Shown: positions 23,401 to 33,408 of the stretch, piece after piece
Layout: every line of letters begins with the position of its first letter
Position numbering within the stretch: the first letter of the stretch is position 1
Notes under the pieces: model-generated
The model's database searches: none
What the model saw: only the letters and a program-made list of their open reading frames with translations
What the model was told of the DNA's origin: nothing
Position numbers and translations under genes: made by a program
Source: Asterias rubens
Lineage: Eukaryota > Echinodermata > Asteroidea > Forcipulatida > Asteriidae
Assembly (NCBI RefSeq): GCF_902459465.1
Contig: NC_047066.1
Coordinates: 6,050,377-6,114,376 of the forward strand
Direction of reading: 5' to 3'
Length of the DNA stretch: 64,000 nt

Positions 23401-25149
23401 GAGAGGTTGGTAGTATAAAACATTGTGAGAAACAGCTCCCTCTTGAGTAATTACAGATAGTGTCCAGTGCCTTTAAATAAAATATTCACAGCTTAACTTA
23501 CGGTGCACATGTACATCTAGGCCTACACGAGACATACGATACGTTCCAGAATACAAGCTATGCTTTGCCTTCAAAGGGAAGGTACACGTTTGGTAATTAC
23601 TCAAAACCAATTTTAGCATAAAAAGTGACTTGGTAACGAGCATTGGAGAGCTTTTGATAGTATAAAACATTGTGGGAAACGACTCCCTCTGAAGTAACGT
23701 AGTTTTTGAGAAAGAGGTAATTTCTCACTAAAATATTAAAAGACTTCTAGCTAGAAGTATTTTATTCCTATCAGAAAGCACCAAAATTTGTCTAACAATT
23801 AGGATGTTTTTTTCTTTCATCATTTTCTCGCAGCTTTGTTGACCAATTTAGCTCAAATTTTCACAGGCTTGTAATGTTATGCTTATGTTGGCATACACCA
23901 AGTGAGAGCACTGGTCTTTGACAGTTACCAATAGTGTACCTTCCCTTTACCACCTTCCCCGGTTTGTTTTTATTTCAGCGACAAAAATGGTCTGACAATT
24001 TACAATTTATGAGCGCGTTGTTATCATGCATGATGACGCAGTAAAAGCTTTCATCACAGCCAAAGAAAGAAAAGATAACCACTGTGCTCCGTGACTAGCG
24101 GCGATACAACGTGAATTACGATTAAAGGCAGTGGACACTATTGGTAATTGCCAAAGACTACCTTTCACAGTTGGCGTGTCTCAACATACGCTTAAAATAA
24201 CGTGAAAATTTGAGCTCAATCGGTCATCGAACTTGCGAGATAATAATGAAAGAAAAAACACCCTTGTCACACGAAGTTGTGTGCGTTTAGATGGTTGATT
24301 TCGAGACCTCAAGTTCTTAACCTGGAGGTCTCGAAATCAAATTCATGGAAAATTACTTCTTTCTCGAAAACTATGGCACTTCAGAGGGTGCCGTTTCTCA
24401 CAATGTTTTATATCATCAACCTCTCCCCATTACTCGTCACCAAGAAAGGTTTTATGCTAACAATTATTTTGAGTAATTACCAATAGTGTCCACTGCCTTT
24501 AAAGGCCAATATTGGTAACTACTCAACACAATAATGTTAGCATAAAAACTACTTCTTGGTAAACGAGCTATGGAGAGCTTTTGATAGTATTAAACAGTGT
24601 GAGGAACGGCTCCCTCTGAAGTAGCGTAGTTCTCGAGAAAGAAGTAATTTTCAACTGAAATATTTGATTTTTTGCTTGTTGTAATGTGTGGTGCTGTTGT
24701 TGTATGTCTGTAGTCTTTACTAAGGAATTAAAAATCACTACATTTATTTTATAGATTAGGAATTTTTTTGCGGGTACAACAATTCCACACGTTTACTTGG
24801 TGCGTTCGTATAGCTTCCCTGGGTCATCCCGGTCGTCTGCCCCCGTGCGTTCGAATAGCTTTTTATGTCATTCCAGGGGCTCACCGTGGAGTGTGTCACT
24901 TGGGGGCTGGCCCCAGGTAAACGACGTCACTACGAGAGCGCATTACTCCAAGTGCATATACATGTGGAGTTGTTCAGGCGTTCCACTAATGCTGTGTTAC
25001 ATACCCGTAATAATTGCCGTCCTGCCGTTGAGTAACGCATCGCTGGTACAGTAACGTCTGCTTGCGATGATCTGCCAGTACCATACCCCGTACAAGGCAA
25101 CCAAAATGGGCATGATCCATTTAAGAATAGAAGAAAGGGCAGCCATCAT
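17470..25149 (-). CDS. SDR2: retinol dehydrogenase (RDH11-14-like) short-chain dehydrogenase
   Basis: Exons are 25005-25149, 20209-20451, 19004-19424 and 17470-17662; all introns are GT-AG and the joined frame is 333 aa. Exon 1 gives the membrane anchor (LKWIMPILVALYGVWYW) and reaches IITG. Exon 2 gives TGGNSGIG, ACRN (NADP(H)-type basic residue) and INNAG. Exon 3 gives TNHFGHFLLTNLLLDLLKK, INVSS (catalytic Ser), YFKSK (Tyr/Lys) and SLHPGVIYTP. Exon 4 gives GAQTTLHCALDES and SGKYFDNC. By family knowledge it would be an ER-membrane NADP(H)-dependent retinol/retinal or lipid-aldehyde oxidoreductase; the substrate is not determined. Exon 3 (FSPLNFTREAADGES, RLKSTSVTSV) differs clearly from SDR3-6. 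Intron 1 is 4.5 kb and holds a LINE fragment and several MITEs. Two Met codons (25149, 25146) are possible starts. Confidence 0.92.
18150..18655. repeat. Unfamiliar repeat of TGCATATGCA palindromes and GTCCG/CGGAC blocks, copy 1
   Basis: Over about 500 bp, short palindromes (TTGCATATGCAATCG, TCTGCATATGCAAATG, ATTGCATATGCAAAACC, ATTGCATGCAATAC) alternate with GTCCGCTCCGGAC, GTCCGAGCGGAC and GTCCGGCGGAC. A middle block reads ATTTCCATTGTCATTCATGA. The same blocks occur inverted at 46885-47150. It lies in SDR2 intron 3. No reading frame is supported in any frame. Confidence 0.75.
19724..20110. mobile_element. TTAA MITE family A, full copy (SDR2 intron 2)
   Basis: Both TTAA ends are present. Termini are AGGCAGTGGACACTATTGG and CCAATAGTGTCCACTGCCT, and the central palindrome ACCTCAAGTTCTAAACTTGAGGT is intact. 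It ends about 100 bp from the SDR2 exon 2 donor. Confidence 0.92.
20766..22485 (-). mobile_element. 5'-truncated, decayed LINE (Tx1/L1-like), C-terminal part of ORF2
   Basis: Consecutive minus-strand frames carry the post-RT region: LKILGIIFGTDITPEDNW, LNGKVVIVNNLIGAGINYLG, WKFFWSGK and PPKLGGMGLLNIESKLMSLK, typical of the L1/Tx1 C-terminal region. They continue at 21011-21382 into CPLCNVNNETHEHIFIYC, a CCHC-type terminal zinc knuckle. The frames are broken at least at about 21950, 21760 and 21390. Upstream of about 22485 no endonuclease or RT catalytic motif is seen. The fragment lies in SDR2 intron 1 in the same orientation as the gene. Confidence 0.82.
23036..23135. mobile_element. TTAGGAC/GTCCTAA foldback repeat, degraded copy
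   Basis: It begins GGGGTAGATTTCACAAATAG and ends GACTAATCCTGATGAAATCG, with CTCGAGTTAGGA and ACTAGTCCTAAGTGAGGAC inside. Confidence 0.55.
23324..23476. mobile_element. TTAA MITE family A, internally deleted (153 bp)
   Basis: TTAA and intact family termini are present at both ends, but the whole central palindrome is missing. Sequence jumps from GAGAAACAGCTCCCTCTTGA to TAATTACAGATAGTGTCCAG. Confidence 0.88.
23572..23949. mobile_element. TTAA MITE family A, divergent subtype
   Basis: The termini are changed to AAAGGGAAGGTACACGTTTGG and AATAGTGTACCTTCCCTTT, while the interior matches family A in inverted orientation. Co-ordinated change at both ends indicates a true subfamily. Confidence 0.85.
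24122..24502. mobile_element. TTAA MITE family A, full copy
   Basis: TTAA is present at both ends with canonical termini and a central ACCTCAAGTTCTTAACCTGGAGGT palindrome carrying one insertion. Confidence 0.9.
24503..24680. mobile_element. Half copy of TTAA MITE family A
   Basis: It is directly abutted to the previous copy in inverted orientation: GCCAATATTGGTAACTACTC, GGAGAGCTTTTGATAGTATT, CGAGAAAGAAGTAATTTTCA. It ends before the central palindrome. Confidence 0.75.
24799..24930. mobile_element. GGGTGCGTTCG foldback element, left half, long subtype
   Basis: GGTGCGTTCGTATAGCTTCC, then GTGCGTTCGAATAGC, GGGGCTCACC and GGGGGCTGGCCCC, as in the 13626 copy. The right end is missing here; a matching right half lies at 25913-26010. 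Confidence 0.65.
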
Positions 25150-25235
25150 TAAAAAGAGTTACTGAGTTGTGTCTAGACTCTCGCGCATAGGACAGATTAA
25201 CCCTCCCCTTAGTGTGTTTGTTGTCTCATTATACT

Positions 25236-25290
25236 GTATACAGTACACAGTACACAGTCCACAGTCCACAGTACACAGTACTGTGGTGCA
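25236..25290. repeat. Short minisatellite CAGTACACAGTCCA
   Basis: Six to seven imperfect copies of a 7-mer, ACAGTMC, run through this stretch just upstream of SDR2 exon 1. Confidence 0.75.
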
Positions 25291-25390
25291 ATGCTTGCAA
25301 CATTACATAGTCGAGTTACAATCCGATGCCTCATTGCATGCATTCAGTAAATATTGCTCCATGATATAACCGAACAATTCAGCAGCTACA

Positions 25391-25435
25391 GGGCTATGGA
25401 ACGCCACACAGGCACAAAATCTGATCAACACATCG
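25391..25435 (-). promoter_or_regulatory. Conserved upstream block shared by SDR2 and SDR3
   Basis: CTATGGAACGCCACACAGGC plus CTGATCAACACATCGA, about 245-285 bp upstream of the SDR2 ATG, matches TATGGAACGCCAAAAAGGCA plus CCGATCAACACAACGA about 205-245 bp upstream of the SDR3 ATG. The surrounding DNA is much less similar, so this is a candidate cis-regulatory element or a remnant of the duplication. Confidence 0.45.
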
Positions 25436-25444
25436 ACCGGGTTG

Positions 25445-25858
25445 TTTCACTGGACACTTTTGGTAATTGTCAAAGACCAGTCTTCTCACTTGGTGTATCT
25501 AAACATTAATACATAAAATATCAAACCTGGGAAAGTTTGAAGTCAATTGGTGGCCGAAGTTGCGCGACAATAATGAAAGAAAAACCACCATTGCCACACT
25601 AAGTTGTGTGCTTTCATAATGCTTGATTTCGATACCTCAAATTCTAAATGCTTGATTTCGAGACCTCAAATTCTAAATTTCAGGTCTCGAAATCAAATTC
25701 GTGGACACTTACTCCTTTCTCGAAAACCACTTCACTTCAGAGGAAGCCGTTTCTCACGATTTTTTATACTATCAACCTCTCCCTATTACTCATTACCAAA
25801 TGAGGTGTTATGCTAATAAATATTTTGAGTAATTACCAATAGTGTCCACTGCCTTTAA
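25445..25858. mobile_element. TTAA MITE family A, with duplicated central segment
   Basis: Right end TTAA and the terminus GTCCACTGCCTTTAA are intact. The interior repeats ATGCTTGATTTCGA-ACCTCAAATTCTAAA twice in a row (25618-25680), a local duplication inside the element. It begins about 10 bp beyond the conserved SDR2 upstream block. Confidence 0.85.
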
Positions 25859-25912
25859 TAATAATAATAATCTCAAACGAAACTAGAGGTTAAAGTTTGA
25901 TTCAGATTCAGG

Positions 25913-26011
25913 TGAGCCCCAGACAATACCTGAACAACGACCAACTCGCCCTCTCGTGGTGTTTTCATGCACATCGGGTCACCCCACGGGAAACTAAACG
26001 AACGCACCCGT
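25913..26011. mobile_element. GGGTGCGTTCG foldback element, right half
   Basis: GTGAGCCCCAGACAATACCTG, CGCCCTCTCGTGGTG, then GGGAAACTAAACGAACGCACCC. It is the missing right end for the half copy at 24799, with about 1 kb of other DNA (including a family A MITE) between them. Confidence 0.65.
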
Positions 26012-26719
26012 AGAGCTATATACACTGAAAAAATAATGGGTAAATACTTTTAGGGTAAATAAACGCCCACAGACCCATGTTAGTAGTCGATTCACAAGTG
26101 ATCAAACTTGGGTTTATTGTCTTTTTGGAAGGTCATAGTTATCAAAATTAAGGTATGCAGCAGTTGGAGTTCATTAGAGAAGTTGTTCAGTAAGAATACA
26201 GTAAGATTGACAACTCAGAAAGCTGGCTTCATGGCCAGTTGCCGTTTGAGCGGCTATACTACACGTCACAGGAAGACCAACGCTGATCCCATATTGGCAC
26301 ACAATTATATACAGTCAGTGAAATACATGTTGGTTCCTTTCTCTATGATTTTGAGTGTCTAAAAATACCAGAATATACATAAAAACCACATGTACACAAT
26401 ACCTTACAAAACACACAAATACCACATTTCAAAAGTATCAAGACAGTAACAAAATGGCAGATCACAGTCACGTGTACCGTCACATATTAGTTTTAAAATG
26501 CCATCGTTAAACAAACGACCAGCATATACGATTTCAAACAGATTTCATTGATCAATATTTGGTCGATATTGATCGATATTTGTCTATTCTCTATTTTTTG
26601 TTAAGCGCCTTGATCTAGTGTCTAGGATAATGTGCGCTTTAAAAGAACTTTGTATTATTATGATATATTGGATGTTTGAATGCAATGGGTGAAAGAAGTC
26701 ATGTGCAGGATGACACTTG

Positions 26720-26872
26720 TCATTAATTAATCAATCAATCAACCAATCACTCAATCAATCACCCACTCAGTCACGCACTCCCCCACTCACTCCCTCACTC
26801 ACTCACTCAATCAATCAATCAATCAACCAATCAGTCAATCAGTCAATTAATCAATCAATCAATCAATCTATC
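26720..26872. repeat. (TCAA)n / (TCAC)n microsatellite
   Basis: Tetranucleotide repeat of TCAA interrupted by TCAC and CCAC variants. It produces an artificial reading frame (INQSINQS). Confidence 0.95.
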
Positions 26873-27029
26873 GACATTTATTTCCATACATACATGTATA
26901 TCAAAATAAACGATTTGATTTTACAGAGACTGACACTGTATGGACCAATTAAAAGCAATAGCTTGTAGCCTGGGATGCCTAGTAAAAAGCAAAACAATGT
27001 CATCTGAATTAGGGTGAGCCATTTTTTCT

Positions 27030-27314
27030 AACTCGGTCATCGAACTTGCGAGATAATAATGAAAGAAAACATACCCTTACCACGCGAAGTTGTGTGCGTT
27101 TAGATAGTTGATTTCGAGACCTCAAGTTCTAAACTTGAGGTCTCGAAATCAAATTCGTGGAAAATTACTTCTTTCTCGAAAACTATGGCACTTCAGAGGG
27201 AGCCGTTTCTCACAATGTTTAATACCATCAACCTCTCCCCATTACTCGTCACCAAGAAAGGTTTTACGATAATAATTATTTTGAGTAATTACCAATAGTG
27301 TCCACTGCCTTTAA
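27030..27314. mobile_element. TTAA MITE family A, left end truncated
   Basis: It starts inside the element at CTCGGTCATCGAACTTGCGA. The central ACCTCAAGTTCTAAACTTGAGGT palindrome and the GTCCACTGCCTTTAA right end are intact. Confidence 0.88.
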
Positions 27315-27364
27315 GATACAAATCATCAAGGGGTGGGAATTGGCATCAAATAAGCTTACTTGCA

Positions 27365-27530
27365 GTGCAGATGTATTGCATTGTATCGTATTGTATTGTA
27401 ATCTGTGACATTGTTTTGTACAGCACTGCACTGTATTGTTTGTACATTATTGAATTGTAGGTTGTTGTATGGTGTTATATTTTATTGTACTGTATTTCAT
27501 TGTATTGTACTACATAGTAAACGCATTGTA
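27365..27530. repeat. Degenerate TTGTATTG repeat
   Basis: Irregular copies of ATTGTATTGTA with CACTGCA and TGTAC variants lie just beyond the 3' end of SDR3. A short related run sits beyond SDR4 (34425-34450). Confidence 0.7.
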
Positions 27531-27593
27531 TTGGTACAGAGGAGTTCAAACAACATCTTTAACTTGTATAAAACATTTGACAGATTGCACAAA

Positions 27594-27599
27594 TTTATT
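27594..27599 (-). terminator. Polyadenylation hexamer for SDR3
   Basis: AATAAA on the minus strand, 41 bp downstream of the SDR3 stop codon. The spacing suits a short 3'UTR. Confidence 0.5.
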
Positions 27600-27639
27600 G
27601 TTAATCAAGTTCATAAGTTATCAAGTCATTTTTTGCTAA

Positions 27640-30600
27640 TCAACATTTAAGACCAGTGGCTTCACAACTGACTGCCCATAACTCCTTGGCGAGCTCGTCG
27701 TCTTGAGCGAATGGTGACGGTTCATACTCTGCAGAGTTATCAAAGTACTTCCCGGAGAGTTCAGCCACCGATTCATCCAGAGCGCAATGGAGCGTAGTCT
27801 GCGCTCCAGCCGTCTCGTCGATGAAGAACAACCTGAATAAAAAATAAGATGTTTAGTGGTTAGCTGCTCAATTACATGATGAAATCAACAACTAAATGTC
27901 TCATGTGAACTACACAAACTTATTTCAAGAAATTAACACTACCACTTACCAGAAAAATGGAGAAAACACATAGTACATTGCACCCCTTATAGGCGATCTG
28001 TTCATGCTGGTTTTCCAAATCGGTGTATAAATTGCCCCTGGGTGGTTTGAGGTGGAAATTAGCCCACTAGCCTTCTCTCGTTTCGCCAACTCTCGGGCAA
28101 AGAGGACATTCGCGAGTTTGCTACTCGGGTACTTCTCAAGATGTGGATACAGGAAGTTCGCTACATTTGGGTCTTCTCGGGTCATGTTCGGCTCTGGGGC
28201 ATATGCGTGAGCCAAAGATGATACAGTAACGACCCGTTTGAGGGCGCTTTTCTTCACTAAGTCCAGGAGGAGATTTGTGAGGAGAAAGTGACCGAAGTGG
28301 TTGGTGCCGAAGACAAAATCAAAATTTTCTTTGGTAACAGAGCCTTCTTTCACGGCAGGAACACCTACAAAAGAAGAACAAAATAAAGCTTCAGCTGATG
28401 GAGGCATATGCCTAATGGGTATTTTTTTACAATAAAACGACGAGGGAAATAAACAAATGTTTTGACCAACTCAAGGTGTAGGTGGAAGGCCTTCATCTAT
28501 TTATTGCTTTGTTTCAAACACTTTTTTTGCCACAAAAATTGTATCTGTATATTCATTTTGGTTTTACCCATATACACAGACGTGTGTTAGCACTGTACAC
28601 TCAGTACTTTACCGAGTTCTGTGGAACAAATCACAGCCTAAATTATTACTGGGTGGGATGAACCCACGACCGTTCCAATTCCAGAGCAATGTCTCACAAA
28701 CTAGACCACTGCCAAGGTTGTATTTGTGTTGTATTTGCACACATTTATTTCATTGCTGCCCTACATTTAAAGTTACACATTTTACAAAGCTTTATAATTA
28801 TATTCAAATTATGAGAAGTTTACAGTATTACTTACTATCTTAGGATATGAAAGTTTACGATGATTTAGATAGTTATACATTAGGAAGCTTTTAAAGTAGG
28901 ACAACAATTAGGTTAGGGTGAAGCAGAGGCTTTTGTGCCTTATCTATGGACAGACAAACAACAGCCTGGTTATAGAGGCAGTTTGAATCATATGCTTTAA
29001 GGCCGAGTTATAGTTGGTCGCGCGATGGTCGGGCGATGGAAAATTTGACGCGCGATCATAAAAAGACACGGTTTTAAGGCCTCAGTCTTAGGATTGTGCG
29101 CATGATTTCCATCGCGCGGCCGACTACAAACCGGCCTTTAGCAGCGGGTATACTGCAACGATTGAATCCACTCTCCACTCTGCTTACCTGCATTATTAAT
29201 TAGTATATCTAGTCTGTCTTCAGTTTCAATAATCTGTTGGGCGAACTTTCTGACCGACTGCAAGCTGGACAGATCGAGATGACGGACCACAACCTCCGAG
29301 TTACCCGTACTACTCTTGATTTCCTTCGCTACGTCTTCGGCCTTCTGTAGATTGCGACAGGCGAGGATGACCCGAGCTCCACGCTTGGCCAAGTCCAAAG
29401 CTGTCGCCTTGCCGATGCCGGAGTTACCTCCTGTTAAAAGAAGCCAGACAAACACTCAGCAGGGGTCAGAGAAAAACCATGAGGTTCAAATTACAATAAA
29501 TTGCCAATTATTATTCACTTTGCAAATTGCTTACGTTTCGAAACATAAACAAATTTGGTTGTGGTTTATTGAAAATTCATTTGCAAAGTTTAAATTTTAC
29601 CAGCCTGATAGTCTGCTTTTTCCTAGTTCACTTATAAGCAGAACCTGGGGGCCAGAGACCCGACGATTGACTGGTCACTTATTGGACAGAGATTATGTTG
29701 AGGTTCCTACGTGTACATATAATATAGGGCCTGTCAAGCCCATACATAATAGACTTGTGGACAAGTCGTTTATGGTCCCATCCCCCATGCGGCGAGATAG
29801 GCTAGTTGCAGCGGTGCTCTCCGCGTGAACTGCTGGTTGCGCGACTACTGCGCGCTGCCCGACTCTTGAGTAGAGGTCGGCAACCAGCAGTTCGCGCAAG
29901 AGCAGTGACAACTCGACCATCTCACCGCGTGGGACCATTAACGACTTGTCCACAAGTCTAATACATAATGGCTGTCAACTCAAATGTAAACAAGTTTTTA
30001 ACCACACCAAGGAGACAACTTAAATACAAAGTAAGGCGGTCAGAATGTGTACTGGATTGACGGTCAACTGAAATAGGAAAATCAAGACAGCCGGTCATCA
30101 GGGCCAATTAATTTCATAGAACATGAGCACAAAAATTTGCTTAGCATAAAATGTCTTCCTTAATTAAAGACACTAGACTACAATGTTACGGTAATTGTCT
30201 AAGAACAGACCTCTCACTTACTGTGTCTCAACATATGCATCAAACAAGAAACCTGTGAAAATTTGAGCTCAACTAGTCATCGAAGATGCTGGATTTCGAG
30301 ACCTCAAAATCTAATTCTGAGGTCTCGAAATCAACTCTCCCCATTGCTTGTTACCAAGTTAGGTTAGATTCTATTTTTAGTAATAATTTGCGTAATTATC
30401 AATAGTGTCCACTGGCTTTAATTAATAAAAACAGGATTACCAACCAAATTTTTAACATGATTTGCAGGTTATAATACAAATCACAACTAGACATCAAGTG
30501 TTTGTGAACAAACACTGAGCTGTTCCGTTTTTAATTTTCAATGTTCAAGGGGTCTATACTTGAAAAGAAACTGAAGATCGGTTGCATGGTTCTTGAGATA

Positions 30601-33408
30601 TAGTCCCACTTCCGGTTGACCCGGAAGTAAAGGCCAATTTGGGGTCAAGGTAATCCAAGTTCAATCTTTAGAGCTCAAAGGGTCTATAACTGAAAAGAAC
30701 TTTAACATTGGTTGTGCAGTTCTTGAGATAAGGTCTCACTTCCGGTTGACCCGGAAATAAAGGTCAACATGGGGTCATACCTACCAGATGCGATTGTCCA
30801 ATGCCAAAGGAGCCCATAACTGATGTCTGAAAATCGGTTGGGTTGTTTTTGAGATAAGGTCCAACTTCCGGTTGACCCGGAAACAAAGGTTAACATGGGG
30901 GTCTTAGTTTTCAAAGTTAATATTTAATGCCTAAGTAGTCTATAACTGAAAAAAAGTTTGAAAATCGGTTGTGTAGTTCTTGAGAAATGGTCCCACTTCC
31001 GGTTGACCCAAAAGAAGAGGTCAAAATGGGGTCACGGATTCTCCCCAACAAAATTCAATGCCTTAGGAATCTTTAACTAAAGAAAAAAATTAAATCGGTT
31101 GTGTAACTCTTCAGATATGGTACCACTTCCGGTTGACCCGGAAGTAGAGGTCAAATCGGGGTCACGGTTACCCGAGGCATTTCCCCTATGCCTAATGAGT
31201 CTAATACTGAAAAAAACTTTAAAATCGGCTGTACACTTCTTGAGATATAGTGCTGCAAAGAAAAACTCATTAAAGCTTCTAATTAGCATAAATTAACATG
31301 TGATGACGTCACAGTCTTAAAATTGTATTTTTCGTACTAATAAATTTCATAAGGTACACGATGGTATGCAACTTACCCCAATCCAATGCCTTGTGCAAAA
31401 TCTCAATTTTGTATTGCATTAACCGTGGTAAGCTATTGCAATGCGTTGAATGTGACTGCATCCAGTTTATGAGGTACTACGTTGTACCCATGATGCCAAG
31501 ATTTTTAATTGATCGTTAGTTATAGACGTACTTTGATTGATTTTAATGGACTGAAACATCTCTTATTAGAATCAGTTACTCCAATCCCCAAGGAGTCTAT
31601 ATCTACAAACAGTCTGTTAAACGGCCGTGTAATTCTTGAGATATGTTGCTACAAAGATGTCCCAATTAAATATGCAAATATGGGTCACGTGGTTAATTAA
31701 TTACGAATTAAAAAAAAAATTTGGTCGGTGGTTTGATGTTTGATCTAGTACAAGTTGATTTCACAGAACTCTTAACCACCAAACTCTGCGCCTATGATCA
31801 CCATTTTTCGCTTACTGTGTTTTTAAACATCATATCATGTCATGTATGCACACATGTTATGTTGGGCTTACAATTGAGAAAAAGAAAAGGCAACACTATC
31901 GATATAGAGATAAGAATCAAACTTAAATATTACAAAAAGAAATAATTTTTTTGTTTTGGGGGATAAAACAAAAATTTGATATCGGACGGAGATTCGAACT
32001 CGCAATTCTCTGATGTGTACTCGCGACTAATAACCACTAGGCTAGAAAGGCACGATGCAAAAATGGTGGGTTTTTACATGTGTGCATCAACAGAGGGGAT
32101 TATGATTCGGCGAAATAATTATCGTTTCATGATTTTGCGACAATTGTCACTAAATATAAACTGTTAAGTATTAATATAACTATTAAGTAGGGTTGAAATG
32201 TAGTATTAGATGCCTTTAGGTTTTTTGACGACGACGTCGATGTCGTCAAAAACCCCTATCTAATTACGCACGTTCGTTTTAACGAAAACCCATGCACAGA
32301 GTAATTGGTCCAGAACGCGGTTAGAAAAACAAGGACAAATTTAACGCACGTTCTAACGAAAATCCCAAACCTCCGTACGTTGTGCGTGTACAGAGTAATG
32401 TGTCCAGAACACGGGTAGGAAACAAAATAGTATAGACTCCTCTCAAGAAGTCAACAACTCATAGAGGTACATACTGTGTTGTATTACCAAAGAGAATATT
32501 TCACAATAACATGAAAGTGACTACATCAAGTTTACAAATTAAAAATTCAAATGAAGACCACGTAGTTAATTAATGAAGAATTTTTACACTTTTTAATGAA
32601 AGTAAAGCTTAGATTGTAAGCTTCAATTTGATATATGATTTAACTATTGTATCCTAATATTTTAGGAGTAGGGGCCTAAAACAAAACGCTGTACAAACGC
32701 TATGGGTTTTTAGGCGGAAACAAAGAATAATAATAATAATAATAAAAATAATAAAAATCTCGACGAAAACAATACCTGTTCCGACGGTAGGTCGGAACAG
32801 CTAATTATGCGAGTAGAAATTTGGTTGGGTTTGAAGTTTTTGTAGCAGCTCTATGTTGTTTAGTGAGCCCATGTCTATTTTGAGTTCTGTGTAAGGGAAA
32901 ACACCCCCTTATAAAATTACAGTGATAACCATGTGTATACTTCAGCCCTTAGACGAACTACTAGACAGTACGCCACTAGATATAGGGCTAGACATAGCTC
33001 TATGGGCTTAGATCATAAACACACCCACACACTCCACACTGACCATAGAGCAAGATTTGTAAATGTTTTTTGTATGTTCACGGTTTGTAAACCATAAACT
33101 TATACACAACAAATACTTTACTGGTATGTAAACCATAACAGGATTTGGCAACAGTTTCTATGGTTTACATCTAATTGCTGTAAACCATGGTAAAAACATG
33201 CCTTAAAAGTGTCAAACAATTAATGGACAAACGGCGCCCCATAGAGCAAGGAACTGATATCCTTACCTGTTACGATCACCGTTTTCCCGTCAAGTACCAC
33301 ATCGCTGTTGAAGTACCGTCTACTACCAATAAACTGCCAATAATAAACCCCGTACAACGCTACCAAAATCGGCAGCACCCACTTGATGATAGCGGATAGG
33401 CAGGCCAT
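27640..33408 (-). CDS. SDR3: retinol dehydrogenase-like short-chain dehydrogenase
   Basis: Exons are 33267-33408, 29188-29430, 27950-28364 and 27640-27832, giving 330 aa. The anchor (IIKWVLPILVALYGVYYW) is almost the same as in SDR4-6. Exon 2 has TGGNSGIG, ACRN and NNAG. Exon 3 has TVSS, the catalytic pair in YPSSK, and NHPGAIYTP, where Asn replaces the usual Leu/Val before HPG. Exon 4 ends GLKC. Exon 3 and its SLAHAYAPEPNMTREDP loop are nearly the same as SDR5. Intron 1 is 3.8 kb and contains a foldback element with a 9-bp target duplication, a nested MITE pair, the 130-bp tandem array and a tRNA-like SINE. Substrate is unassigned; activity is expected because all catalytic residues are present. 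Confidence 0.92.
28555..28720 (-). mobile_element. tRNA-derived SINE (minus orientation)
   Basis: On the minus strand, AGTGGTCTAGTTTGTGAGAC (A box region) is followed by GGTCGTGGGTTCATCCCACC (B box region), then GTACTGAGTGTACAGTGCTA and a GGGTAAAACC tail as in the 6598 SINE. It lies in SDR3 intron 2. Confidence 0.7.
29751..29960. mobile_element. Foldback element with 9-bp target duplication (MULE-like MITE)
   Basis: Termini AGACTTGTGGACAAGTCG and CGACTTGTCCACAAGTCT bracket a nearly complete palindrome (TGGTCCCA, GCGGCGAGAT, GAACTGCTGGTTGCGCGA). The flanks are ATACATAAT on both sides (29742-29750 and 29961-29969). A perfect 9-bp duplication is typical of Mutator-like elements (inference). It lies in SDR3 intron 1. 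Confidence 0.88.
30100..30475. mobile_element. AGAGCTGCTTA-family MITE interrupted by a family A MITE
   Basis: The outer element starts GGGCCAATTAATTTCATAGA and resumes after the insertion with AACAGGATTACCAACCAAAT. The family A copy occupies 30164-30421 with TTAA at both ends and a shortened interior. This gives a relative age: family A inserted later. Confidence 0.72.
30541..31270. repeat. Tandem array of about 130-bp units with inverted CCGGAAGT-type sites
   Basis: Six units start near 30551, 30680, 30811, 30937, 31068 and 31198. Each reads GTCTATAACTGAAAA, AAATCGGTTGT, TTCTTGAGATA, then ACTTCCGG-TTGA-CCCGGAAGT and GGGGTCA. A diverged unit lies at about 31575-31655. It is probably the internal repeat of a larger non-coding transposon extending towards 32803. 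Confidence 0.85.
31978..32053 (-). mobile_element. tRNA-like SINE head
   Basis: On the minus strand, TAGCCTAGTGGTTATTAGTC (A box) is followed by a perfect B box in GAGTTCGAATCTCC. The ends do not pair as an acceptor stem, so a working tRNA is unlikely. Confidence 0.6.
32216..32425. repeat. Hairpin and two-copy direct repeat
   Basis: A hairpin with arms TTTTTGACGAC / GTCGTCAAAAA lies at 32224-32253. It is followed by two copies of an about 105-bp unit sharing ACGCACGTTC, TAACGAAAA, ACAGAGTAAT and GTCCAGAAC. It is probably part of the same large element as the 130-bp array. Confidence 0.6.
32725..32805. repeat. (TAA)n run followed by a strong terminal hairpin
   Basis: After the (AAT)n microsatellite, CTGTTCCGAC-GGTAG-GTCGGAACAG forms a 10-bp perfect stem, directly followed by CTAATT. 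A stem placed just before a CTRR tetranucleotide resembles a Helitron/Helentron 3' end (inference; the 5' end was not found). Confidence 0.45.

Noticed and set aside
26717-26968. Reading frame rich in INQS repeats
   Set aside because: It is translation of a TCAA microsatellite.
29316-29828. 170-codon plus-strand reading frame, and similar plus-strand frames at 36255, 40523, 50772, 59176
   Set aside because: They are antisense shadows of SDR exon 2; the minus strand has family motifs, splice sites and conserved phase.
31978-32053. Possible tRNA gene (good A and B boxes, minus strand)
   Set aside because: No acceptor stem pairing; it is better explained as a SINE head inside a larger repeat.
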